DNA of 10,468 nt from Candidatus Adiutrix sp. (GTDB lineage Bacteria > Desulfobacterota > Desulfarculia > Adiutricales > Adiutricaceae). The translations under genes and the position numbers were made by a program. Where the stretch lies: contig JAITVE010000126.1 in NCBI GenBank assembly GCA_031285975.1, positions 1-10,468 of the forward strand, given 5' to 3'. The notes under the pieces are model-generated. The model saw only the letters and a list, made by a program, of their open reading frames with translations. It was not told the DNA's origin and made no database searches. This document shows, one piece after another, positions 1-6,818 of the stretch (position 1 is the stretch's first letter; every line of letters begins with the position of its first letter).

Positions 1-1692
1 TTCTTGTTTTGAGGCGGCATCCAGGCCGAGTTTTTTGAGGCGGTATTGGAGGGTTTGGCGGCCGAGGTTGAGGCGGGCGGCGGCGCGGCTGACGTTGTAA
101 CGGCATTGAATCAGCACGCCTTCGATGATGTCGCGTTCCAGCCGCTGCATCAGGCCGTCCAGGTCGGCGCAGTCGCCGGGGTAGAGGCGTTCAGCGAATC
201 CAGCTTCCGCTGGCGGCAAGGCTGTCGCCGCGTCGCGGGCTGCATGAGAAAAAGCTTCTCCGGCAAGGGTTCGCAGGTGACGTGGCAGGTTGGGCAGTTC
301 GATGGTTTCGCCGTCCATAGTGTTGAGGATGTAGTCCAGCACGTTGAAGAATTCGCGCACGTTGCCGGGCCAGGAGTATTGCCGGAACAGTTCCATAATG
401 CCGGGCGGGATGGCCGGGAAGCTTTTCAAATAATGGCGGCTTTGGCGGGCCAGGTAGGCGGCGGCCAGTTCGTCCAAGTCGTCCAGGCGCTCCCGAAGCG
501 GGGGAATGTCAATGCTCACCGCCGACAGCCGGTAATACAAATCTGTTCGCAGCAAATTGTTTTCTATCAGGCGGGCCGGGGAATCGTTGCAGGACGAGAT
601 GAAGCGCACCTCGGCGCGGATGTCCCGCACGCCGCCCACCCGGCGGAACGAGTTGGCCTCAATGGCCCGCAAAAGCTTGGACTGCATACTCAGGCTCATG
701 GAGTTCAGTTCGTCCAGAAAGAGGACGCCGCCGTCGGCTTCCTCCAGAAGGCCTGGTTTATCAACGCTTCCCGTAAATGAGCCTTTGCTGGTGCCGAAGA
801 AAACGCTCTCTATCAAAGTGTCGGGCACGGCGGCGCAGTTGACGGCCACGAATTTTTTGCGGTGGCGGCGGCCCGCGCGGTACATACTCTGGGCAAAGAC
901 TTCCTTGCCGGTGCCGGTTTCGCCTACCAGGAGCACGTGGCAGTCCTGCGGGGCGATTTTTTTGGCCAGGGCCACAGTGGCCGCGAAGTCCCGGCTGCTA
1001 CCGATGAGGTCGGAAAACTGATAGCCGCTAAAGGCCCCCGCCGGGCGGCCCACCCTGTCCTGCACCATCATTTTGCGCTCGGCCAGCCTGTCCACCTGGG
1101 CGTCGATGGATTCCAGGTTCTGCTCAAAGCAGACCGCGCCCATCAGTTCGCGGCCACGAAAAACCGGGTGAGCGGTGTTGACCGTGGAGACCATGCGGCC
1201 GCCGGGGGCCTTGAAGCTGTCAAAACGGTCAATGACCGGCTGGCGGGTGCGCAGGGTGGTCATGACCGAGCTGATTTCTTCATCGAGATCGTAGAGGTCA
1301 AGCAGCGGACGGCCTTCAAAATCAAGGTGCCCCGGAATGCCGGAGATGCGGCGGCTGGTTTGGTTCATGTAAACCAGGCGGGCCTGGCGGTCGTAAATCT
1401 GCACGCCATCGCTCACTTCGTCCAGGGCCCGGCGGTACAGGTATTCCCGCTCCGGGGCGGCGGAGGCGGCGGCGCGGCGGAGCAGCACCAGCGCACCCTC
1501 GGGCGGGTCGGGCATTTCCTGGCAGCGGAACTCTGTTTCCCGCCAGGTGAAGCGGCCGGAATCATGTTCGGCGAACCTGCGGCCAATCTGCGCCAGGCCT
1601 TGATATGCCTCGGCCAGCGCGGGGTCGTTCCAGTGGACGGCGGTGATTTTCCGCCGCGTGTCCAGTTTCAGCCAACCATCGACCAGAGTCAT
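1..1692 (-). CDS. Sigma-54-dependent transcriptional activator, RocR/NtrC-like (PAS + AAA+ + Fis HTH), 3' end outside window
   Basis: The ATG at 1692 opens 564 codons with no stop before the window edge; GGGAG lies about 9 nt upstream. It is an enhancer-binding protein that hydrolyses ATP to open sigma-54 promoters. Visible in order: an N-terminal region with a PAS-like sensor (about residues 82-195, including DGVQIYDRQARLVYMN); an AAA+ domain (about 225-460) with Walker A GETGTGKE (257-264), L1 loop GSFTGS (304-309), Walker B GGVLFLDE (321-328), YYRLS (386-390) carrying the usual arginine and WPGNVRE (441-447); and a C-terminal Fis-type HTH (about 532-555, NVSRAAARLNLGRQTLQYRL). The stretch after the L1 loop (VDKPGLLEEADGG, DELNSMSLSMQ) resembles Bacillus RocR, the activator of arginine catabolism. 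There is no receiver domain, so a small ligand probably binds the PAS. The GAFTGA motif is altered at two positions to Ser. It is divergent from the catabolic operon and very likely its activator. Only a few residues should be missing after the HTH. Confidence 0.95.
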   Translation of the reverse strand, partial: MTLVDGWLKLDTRRKITAVHWNDPALAEAYQGLAQIGRRFAEHDSGRFTWRETEFRCQEMPDPPEGALVLLRRAAASAAPEREYLYRRALDEVSDGVQIYDRQARLVYMNQTSRRISGIPGHLDFEGRPLLDLYDLDEEISSVMTTLRTRQPVIDRFDSFKAPGGRMVSTVNTAHPVFRGRELMGAVCFEQNLESIDAQVDRLAERKMMVQDRVGRPAGAFSGYQFSDLIGSSRDFAATVALAKKIAPQDCHVLLVGETGTGKEVFAQSMYRAGRRHRKKFVAVNCAAVPDTLIESVFFGTSKGSFTGSVDKPGLLEEADGGVLFLDELNSMSLSMQSKLLRAIEANSFRRVGGVRDIRAEVRFISSCNDSPARLIENNLLRTDLYYRLSAVSIDIPPLRERLDDLDELAAAYLARQSRHYLKSFPAIPPGIMELFRQYSWPGNVREFFNVLDYILNTMDGETIELPNLPRHLRTLAGEAFSHAARDAATALPPAEAGFAERLYPGDCADLDGLMQRLERDIIEGVLIQCRYNVSRAAARLNLGRQTLQYRLKKLGLDAASKQE

Positions 1693-1723
1693 GAGACCGC
1701 TCCCGCTTAATTTTTTGACAAAA

Positions 1724-1758
1724 TGCCAAAAAGTTTGTTATTATGCAAAAAGTTTTGC
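1724..1758. promoter_or_regulatory. Paired A/T-rich repeats, candidate secondary activator sites
   Basis: CAAAAAGTTT occurs at 1727-1736 and again at 1746-1755, a 19-bp period (about two helical turns). The second copy sits inside an inverted repeat GCAAAA-AG-TTTTGC (1745-1758). The shared core (CAAA, short centre, TTTG) also matches the perfect palindrome at 1792-1808. The repeats lie between the divergent regulator start and the sigma-54 promoter, where enhancer sites or an autoregulatory site would be expected. The repeats are read directly; their role is inferred. Confidence 0.45.
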
Positions 1759-1791
1759 GAAAAGAAGCCACTATACCCCAAGTCGCCGCCG

Positions 1792-1808
1792 AGCGCAAAT
1801 TTTGCGCT
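1792..1808. promoter_or_regulatory. Perfect palindrome, candidate upstream activating sequence for the sigma-54 activator
   Basis: AGCGCAAA-T-TTTGCGCT is a perfect 8-bp inverted repeat with a one-base centre at 1800. The centre is 70 bp upstream of the -24 GG of the sigma-54 promoter, a normal distance for an enhancer bound by a dimeric Fis-type HTH. It is the strongest dyad in the control region and the best candidate operator for the divergent regulator. Confidence 0.6.
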
Positions 1809-1868
1809 GCCCTTTGAAAGGCCTGTTTCTTTTGACAATACTCTGCCGGGCAGCCGCCTGCTCCGGCG

Positions 1869-1884
1869 TGGCACAGTCCTTGCT
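1869..1884 (+). promoter_or_regulatory. Sigma-54 (-24/-12) promoter of the catabolic operon
   Basis: TGGCAC (1869-1874), AGTCC, then TTGC (1880-1883) plus T matches the consensus TGGCAC-N5-TTGCW at every conserved base. The invariant GG (1870-1871) and GC (1882-1883) are separated by the required 10 bases. The expected start is near 1895, leaving a leader of about 60 nt before the lyase ATG at 1958. A divergent sigma-54 activator gene and upstream palindromes make this a strong call. The operon should be silent without activator and inducer. Confidence 0.9.
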
Positions 1885-1957
1885 TTGTCAAAAGCGAATT
1901 CGTACAGCGATTTCTATTGTAAACAGCTACCCTGTCAGCTTGTCGAAAGGGGATTAT

Positions 1958-3487
1958 ATGTCCAGAGCAGCAATCACGCTGGGCCCGAAAATTGGGCTGG
2001 CGGAATTTGTGGCCGTGGCCCGCTTTCAGGCTCCGGTGTCCTTTTCCGCTGAATATTGCGGGCGCGTGCGGCAGTCGCGGGAGTTGGTGGAGGGCTGGGT
2101 GGCCGAGGGGCGCCCCATGTACGGCATCACCACCGGCTTTGGGGCCATGTGCACCCAGGCCATTTCCCGCGAGGAGACGGCGCGGTTGCAGCGAAACATC
2201 GTTGTTTCCCATGCCGTTTCCGTGGGCGATCCCTTCACTGAGGAAGAAGCGCGGGCCACGCTGCTGATGGTGTTGCAAAATCTGGGGCAGGGTTACAGCG
2301 GCGTGCGCCTGGAAATTCTCGAGCGCTGCCGCGATTTTTTGAATCTGGGCCTGACCCCCTGGATGCCCCGCGAGGGCTCGGTGGGCTACCTGGCCCCCGA
2401 GGCCCACATGGTCATGAGCCTCACCGGGCAGGGCCGCGTATATTATGGCGGCGAACTCATGGACGCGCAGGAAGCCTTGCGCCGGGTCGGTTTGCCGCCG
2501 CTGGAACTGTCGTCGAAAGAGGGGCTGGCTCTCGTTTCCGGCACCACCTCGGCCACGGCTTTGGCCGCGCTGGCCCTCCACGATTTTATCAAAGCGGTGC
2601 GCTCGGCGGACGTTATCGCGGCCCTGAGTTTGGAAATTTTGCACGGGGTGACGCCCGCCTTTGACGCACGGGTCATGGCCGTGCGGCCCCACGAAGACCA
2701 GGCGGCCACGGCGGAAAACGTGCGGCGGGTGCTGGCCGAGTCCGCAGTCGTGGAAGCGTATAAAAACCAGCGGCTCCAGGACGCGCTTTCCCTGCGCACG
2801 GTGCCGCAGCTGCACGGCCCGGTGCGCAAGGCCTTCCGCGACGCCTTGGCAACCATAGAAACGGAGATAAATTCCTGCTGCGACAACCCCATTATCTGGC
2901 CGGACAAAACCGCGCCGGACGTGCTCTCCGCCTGCAACGCCGATTCCTCTTACGTGGGCCTGGCCATGGACTCGGCGGCCATTGCCGCCACCATGCTGGC
3001 CAAGATGTCCGAGCGGCGCAACAACAGATTGGTGGACGGCTCCCTGTCGGGCTACCCGTATTTTTTGGTGAAAAATCCCGGCCTCAACTCCGGCCTGATG
3101 ATTCCGCAATACGCCCAGGCGGGGCTGTTGAACGACATGCGCATTCTGGCCACCTCGGCCTGCATCGACAACACCAGCACCTGCGCCATGCAGGAAGACT
3201 ATGTGGCCATGGGCTACAACGCCGCCAAAAAGGCGCGGGTGGTGGCCGAAAAGCTGGAATACATCCTGGCCATTGAACTGATGTCGGTGCACGCCGCGCA
3301 AAGCTTTACGGACGCGGCTCTTCAGCGCGGCAAAGGCGGGCGGGCCCTGCTCGCCGAGATCGCCCGCCTGGCCCCCAGCCTGGAGAACGACGTGTTCCTC
3401 TACCCCCTCATTAACGACCTCAGGGATCTCATCCACTCCGGCCAGCTCATCGAGTTGGTCGAAGGGGAAATCGGGCCCCTGAAATAA
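1958..3487 (+). CDS. HAL/PAL-fold lyase lacking the MIO tripeptide (histidine ammonia-lyase homologue, possibly ergothionase-like)
   Basis: The protein has 509 residues, the usual length of bacterial histidine ammonia-lyase. The ATG is preceded by AAAGGGG. Family landmarks are clear: YGITTGFG (55-62), GSVG (140-143), LAPEAHM (145-151), EGLALVSGT (188-196), QDALSLRTVPQLHG (274-287), INSCCDNP (304-311), SERRNNRLVD (351-360), GLNSGLMI (375-382) and MQEDYVAM (411-418). In true HAL the segment reads GSVG-ASG-DLAP, and Ala-Ser-Gly cyclises to the MIO electrophile. Here GSVG runs straight into Tyr144-LAPEAH, so the triplet is absent. The catalytic Asn of LLNGT is Ser194, and the SGGNFHG segment is replaced by DSSYVG. 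The enzyme therefore cannot use MIO chemistry. The known precedent, as I recall it, is ergothionase, a HAL-fold enzyme that eliminates trimethylamine from ergothioneine by acid/base catalysis. A lyase releasing an N-methylated amine fits the MttB-like gene 12 nt downstream. The substrate is not proven, and a hutH label would probably be wrong. Confidence 0.85.
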   Translation: MSRAAITLGPKIGLAEFVAVARFQAPVSFSAEYCGRVRQSRELVEGWVAEGRPMYGITTGFGAMCTQAISREETARLQRNIVVSHAVSVGDPFTEEEARATLLMVLQNLGQGYSGVRLEILERCRDFLNLGLTPWMPREGSVGYLAPEAHMVMSLTGQGRVYYGGELMDAQEALRRVGLPPLELSSKEGLALVSGTTSATALAALALHDFIKAVRSADVIAALSLEILHGVTPAFDARVMAVRPHEDQAATAENVRRVLAESAVVEAYKNQRLQDALSLRTVPQLHGPVRKAFRDALATIETEINSCCDNPIIWPDKTAPDVLSACNADSSYVGLAMDSAAIAATMLAKMSERRNNRLVDGSLSGYPYFLVKNPGLNSGLMIPQYAQAGLLNDMRILATSACIDNTSTCAMQEDYVAMGYNAAKKARVVAEKLEYILAIELMSVHAAQSFTDAALQRGKGGRALLAEIARLAPSLENDVFLYPLINDLRDLIHSGQLIELVEGEIGPLK

Positions 3488-3499
3488 GGTGTGACGGCC

Positions 3500-4915
3500 A
3501 TGCGTTTTGTCAAAAATTTCACACGGCCCGATTTGGAGAAAATCCACCGGGCCACCCTGGAAATTTTAAGGGAAACCGGGGTGGATTTTCCCTCAGTCGA
3601 AGTTCTGAAGATATTTAAGGACAACGGTTTTCAGGTGGACGGCGAACGGGTTCGCATCAGCGAAGAGCAGTTGCAAAAAGCCCTGAGCGCCGCGCCGGAG
3701 GCCTTCGCCGTGCGGGCCCGCAACCCGGAAAACGACCTCAAGGTCGGCGGCCCGGATTTCATCCTCGGCCCCAGTTGCGGCAACACCGACATCATGGAGG
3801 CCGACGGCCAGCGGCGGCCCGGCACCTTGGCGGACTATGACCGGCTGGCCAAGCTGGTGCAGACTTCGCCCCTCAAAATGTTTTCCGGCGGGCTCTGCTA
3901 CCCCCGCGAAGTCCCCGGCCATTTGGCACATTTGTATATGCTGTTCAAGGACGTGACCATGACCGACCGGGTGGTCATGTGCAACATGGCCGCCGTGCAG
4001 AACGCCCGCGACTCATTGGACTACTTGGGCCTCGTCTTCGGCGGGCGGGCCGGGGTGGAAAAAGGGCCCTGCTCCATTTCCATCATCAACCCCTTTACGC
4101 CGCTCAAATATGCCGCCGACCAGGCCGAAGGACTGGTGCTTCTGGCCCGGGCAAACCAGCCCATGGTCATCACCAATATGATGATGCTGGGGGCCACCGC
4201 GCCCCTGTCCGTCCCCGGCGCGCTGGCCCTGGGCAACGCCGAAATCCTGGCCGGGCTGGTGCTGGCCCAGCTGGCGCGGCCGGGGGTCGGGGTGGTCTAT
4301 GGCGGCACCTCCTGCCCCATGGACATGAAAAGCATGGTGGCCACCCTGGGCACCCCCGAGGCCATTTGGCTGACTCGCGGCACTTTGGCCCTGGCGGATT
4401 TTTATAAAATCCCCAGCCGCAGCGGCGGCAGCCTCACCGACTCGCACCTGCCCGACGCCCAGGCCCTCATGGACGGCACGGCTGTTTTCATGAACGCCTT
4501 GTATGGCGGAGCCAATTTCATTCTCCACAGCTTCGGGATGCTCGGCGGCTACCAGAGCCTCAGCCTGGAAAAATTTATTCTGGATGAGGAAATGGCCCGC
4601 CTCACCCTGGCCACTTTAGACGCGCCGGAAGTGAGCGAGGCGACCATCAATCTGCCGCTCATCAAAAAAGTCGGGCCCGGCGGCGACTATTTAACCCAGG
4701 CCCACACCCTGAAGAACTGCCGTTCACTGTTCCGGCCCAGCTTCCTGAGCCGTGGCCCCTACGAGCACTGGGCGGCCCAGGGGCGGCCGGACAGCCTGGC
4801 CCAGGCTGCGGCTCATGTGGAAAAACGCCTGGCCGCCTGGGTGAAGCCGGACATCGACCCGCAATTGGAAAAAGCGTTGACAGACATGGCCCGCTCCAAA
4901 GGGGCCGAAATATAG
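3500..4915 (+). CDS. MttB-superfamily methyltransferase, non-pyrrolysine type
   Basis: The product belongs to the trimethylamine methyltransferase (MttB) superfamily. Non-pyrrolysine members such as MtgB demethylate quaternary amines and pass the methyl group to a corrinoid protein. I chose ATG 3500 (471 residues) because AGGTG at 3487-3491 is spaced 8 nt from it; a GTG at 3491 would add three residues but would overlap that site. Family signals include the N-terminal pattern LEKIHRATLEILRETGV (about 12-28), DGERVRISEEQLQKAL (47-62), a glycine/alanine-rich TIM-barrel core, GGTSCPMDMKSM (268-279) and the C-terminal GGDYLTQAHT (394-403) with FRPSFLSRGPYEHW (411-424). Length is normal for the family and there is no internal TAG, so pyrrolysine is not used; the gene does end in TAG. 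No corrinoid protein, reductive activator or MtbA-like second methyltransferase is present in the window. It is likely co-transcribed with the lyase. Confidence 0.88.
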   Translation: MRFVKNFTRPDLEKIHRATLEILRETGVDFPSVEVLKIFKDNGFQVDGERVRISEEQLQKALSAAPEAFAVRARNPENDLKVGGPDFILGPSCGNTDIMEADGQRRPGTLADYDRLAKLVQTSPLKMFSGGLCYPREVPGHLAHLYMLFKDVTMTDRVVMCNMAAVQNARDSLDYLGLVFGGRAGVEKGPCSISIINPFTPLKYAADQAEGLVLLARANQPMVITNMMMLGATAPLSVPGALALGNAEILAGLVLAQLARPGVGVVYGGTSCPMDMKSMVATLGTPEAIWLTRGTLALADFYKIPSRSGGSLTDSHLPDAQALMDGTAVFMNALYGGANFILHSFGMLGGYQSLSLEKFILDEEMARLTLATLDAPEVSEATINLPLIKKVGPGGDYLTQAHTLKNCRSLFRPSFLSRGPYEHWAAQGRPDSLAQAAAHVEKRLAAWVKPDIDPQLEKALTDMARSKGAEI

Positions 4916-4964
4916 GCACAGACCGACACGCGTGTTTGCATTCACTTGAAAAGGAAGGATTCAG

Positions 4965-6422
4965 ATGCTGAACATCTTTGACACCGCAGTGGTAATCGTG
5001 AGCTTCCTGTTGATTTTGAGGCTCGGCTACTATTTCGCCAAAACCTCTCACGACATGGACAGCTTCTACAAAGCCAACCGCTCGCTCCCCTGGTCGCTGG
5101 TCGTGGGCACCCTGATGGCCACCTGGTACGGCGGGGCGGGCACGGTGGGCACCGTGGGCTACGCCACCGGCATGGGTTTCGCCGGTTTCTTCATCTGGTC
5201 CATCGGGGCCCACGCCGTGCGCTTCCCCCTGGCCCTGTGGGTGGCCCCCCGCATCTCGGTCAAGGCCAAGGGCACCATCCCGGAACTGTTGCGCCTGAAC
5301 TACGGCAAAACAGCGGCCGTGTTCGGCTCCATCGTCATTGTGGTGAGCTGCCTGTCCATCGCCGAAGTGGCGGCCATCGGCTATGTTGGGGCCTCGGCCT
5401 GGAACGTGGACAAGCTGGTCTTGGCCATCGTGGCCGTGGGCATCGCCGTGGCCATCACCTGCATGGGCGGGCTGATGGGCCTGGCCGTGACCGACATGGT
5501 GTTTTTCTTCCTGATGGTGGTCTCGGTGGCGGCGGTTTTCCCGGCCATGTTCTTCGGCGTGGGCGGCTTTGACGGCATCTACGCCGCCCTTGAGCAGCCC
5601 GCCCCGGAAATGCTCACCGCCTTCGGCGGCATACCCTTTTTCCAAGCCGCCGTGCTCATCATCTTATGTATCAACCTCTATAAAGACCCGGCTTTCTACC
5701 AGCGCTTCGCGGCGGCCAACTCGCCCCGCACCGGCAAGCGCGCCATGCTCATGTGCTTTTCCATCTTCCTGTCCTTTGACGTGGTGACCATCATCACCGG
5801 CATGATTATCCGCACCGTTGACCCCGGCCTCACCGTGCAGCCGGAAGTCAATTACGTTTCCATGGTGCTGGCCAACCTCCCCACGGGTATGCGCGGCCTC
5901 TACATCGTGGGTATGCTGGGCGCCATCATCTCGACTTTGGACGGCTATTACCTGGTGGGCGGCGAAATCATCTCCAACGACATCATGTACATGCTGCGCG
6001 GCGACCGCGCCCTGCCCGACCGCCAGAGCATCTTCATCGCCCGCGTTTCCACCGTGGTTTTCGGCGTGGTGGGGCTGGCCGCAGCCTTCCAGTTCGACAT
6101 GGTGTATGACGCCTTTCTCTTCCTCAGCAGCCTGGGCATGACCATGCTCTTCGTGCCCATGATGGTGGCCCTGATGTACGAGGGCCGCAAAACCGACGTG
6201 GCGGGCCTGGCCAGCATGATCGTCGGCTCGGTGATCTGGATTGGCCTGAAACTCTTCCCCCTCACCACGGAAACCATGGGCACCGTTGACCCGGTCATCA
6301 TCGGCCTTCCGTTGTCGTTCCTGGCTTTCCTCATCGGCAACAATTTCGGCACCGACCTGAACGCCGCCCGCCAGCTCAAGGTTATCGACCAACTGCGGGC
6401 CAACACCGGCCAGGCCCGGTAA
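4965..6422 (+). CDS. Sodium:solute symporter (SSS family)
   Basis: The protein has 485 residues, dominated by about 12-13 hydrophobic helices, and starts at ATG 4965 after a strong AAGGAAGGA site. SSS-family features include an amphipathic DMDSFYKANRSLPW segment after the first helix, the small-residue GTLMATWYGGAGTVGTVGYA stretch of the second helix (sodium-site region), KGTIPELLRLNYGK and the LYKDPAFYQRFAAANS loop. It should import a small organic acid, amino acid or betaine with Na+ across the inner membrane. It sits 49 nt after the methyltransferase and 23 nt before a small membrane protein that probably partners it. The substrate is inferred only from neighbours: a betaine-like or N-methylated amino acid. 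It is presumably regulated with the whole operon. Confidence 0.92.
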   Translation: MLNIFDTAVVIVSFLLILRLGYYFAKTSHDMDSFYKANRSLPWSLVVGTLMATWYGGAGTVGTVGYATGMGFAGFFIWSIGAHAVRFPLALWVAPRISVKAKGTIPELLRLNYGKTAAVFGSIVIVVSCLSIAEVAAIGYVGASAWNVDKLVLAIVAVGIAVAITCMGGLMGLAVTDMVFFFLMVVSVAAVFPAMFFGVGGFDGIYAALEQPAPEMLTAFGGIPFFQAAVLIILCINLYKDPAFYQRFAAANSPRTGKRAMLMCFSIFLSFDVVTIITGMIIRTVDPGLTVQPEVNYVSMVLANLPTGMRGLYIVGMLGAIISTLDGYYLVGGEIISNDIMYMLRGDRALPDRQSIFIARVSTVVFGVVGLAAAFQFDMVYDAFLFLSSLGMTMLFVPMMVALMYEGRKTDVAGLASMIVGSVIWIGLKLFPLTTETMGTVDPVIIGLPLSFLAFLIGNNFGTDLNAARQLKVIDQLRANTGQAR

Positions 6423-6445
6423 GCATTCATCACAGGAGTTATGAT

Positions 6446-6757
6446 ATGAGCGAAAATATTGAACGCCAGGCCCAAGCCATGGAAACCGAAGAACAGCTGA
6501 CCATGGCCCAGCACAAGCAAGACCTTAAAGTGGAATGGTTCGGCGTGGACGGAGCCCTGGTTCTGCTCTACGTTCTCTTGGCCTGCTTTTACGGCTATGG
6601 GATGCTCAACCGGGTGGACGTCATCATCGGCTACTTCGCGCCCGGCGTGGCCATCCTCATCACCAGCGCGGTTTTCCTGAAATATTGCACCGAGGTTTTT
6701 CCCTTTGCCACCAAAAAGAAAAAACCGCCGGTGGACGCTTCAAAAGATCAGGGCTGA
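6446..6757 (+). CDS. Small two-helix membrane protein, probable accessory subunit of the symporter
   Basis: The product is a 103-residue protein started from ATG 6446 behind CAGGAG. A polar, Gln/Glu-rich N-terminus (1-34) is followed by two hydrophobic segments, about 36-56 (GALVLLYVLLACFYGYGML) and 58-81 (VDVIIGYFAPGVAILITSAVF), then a Lys-rich tail. Small two-helix partners directly linked to SSS transporters are known from the DUF997/DUF4212-type families; I cannot place this one in a named family. Adjacency (23 nt) and the membrane character support a role in symporter assembly or stability. Confidence 0.75.
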   Translation: MSENIERQAQAMETEEQLTMAQHKQDLKVEWFGVDGALVLLYVLLACFYGYGMLNRVDVIIGYFAPGVAILITSAVFLKYCTEVFPFATKKKKPPVDASKDQG

Positions 6758-6762
6758 GCGAC

Positions 6763-6794
6763 CGTTCCCGGCCGTTATCAGGCGGCCGGGAACG
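6763..6794. terminator. Intercistronic hairpin, possible partial terminator or mRNA-processing/stability element
   Basis: CGTTCCCGGCCG (6763-6774) and CGGCCGGGAACG (6783-6794) form a perfect 12-bp stem with an 8-nt loop, placed in the 61-nt gap after the transporter pair. It is followed by ATTGATTTG rather than a U run, so it is a poor intrinsic terminator. It could protect the upstream message 3' end or lower expression of the downstream four genes relative to the transporter. Confidence 0.6.
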
Positions 6795-6818
6795 ATTGAT
6801 TTGAATTGAGTGAAGACT

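Larger units (their letters stand above)
1713..1893. repeat. Three copies of the 9-mer TTTTGACAA (two direct, one inverted) across the control region
   Basis: TTTTGACAA is at 1713-1721 and 1830-1838, and its exact complement TTGTCAAAA at 1885-1893. The third copy lies between the -12 element and the expected transcription start; the second lies about 30 bp upstream of the -24 element. The second and third are inverted relative to each other and bracket the promoter. They could be sites for a second regulator. An AT-rich region could produce this by chance, so the function is uncertain. Confidence 0.35.

Noticed and set aside
46..1710. Three overlapping + strand open frames at the left end
   Set aside because: They are shadows of the minus-strand regulator, whose AAA+ and HTH motifs are unmistakable; the plus-strand translations show no motifs.
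1832..1860. TTGACA at 1832-1837 as a sigma-70 -35 box for the operon
   Set aside because: No reasonable -10 element lies 16-18 nt downstream (the bases there are CGCCTG-like), whereas the sigma-54 elements are near-perfect.
1643..1957. 105-codon N-terminal extension of the lyase frame
   Set aside because: It would cross the sigma-54 promoter and the regulator start. ATG 1958 with AAAGGGG gives the normal 509-residue family length.
1562..3547. Long open frame on the minus strand opposite the lyase gene (661 codons)
   Set aside because: It is His/Gly/Arg-rich antisense of a GC-rich gene. The + strand frame carries clear HAL-family motifs, and the minus frame overlaps the true regulator in a different frame.
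4913..4915. TAG ending the MttB-like gene read as pyrrolysine
   Set aside because: The protein is already full length at this point with the family C-terminal motif intact. Family pyrrolysine lies internally, and read-through would run into the transporter ribosome site.
3593..6520. Several long minus-strand open frames opposite the methyltransferase and transporter
   Set aside because: They are low-complexity His/Gly/Ala-rich translations typical of antisense frames in GC-rich DNA, and overlap strongly supported genes.
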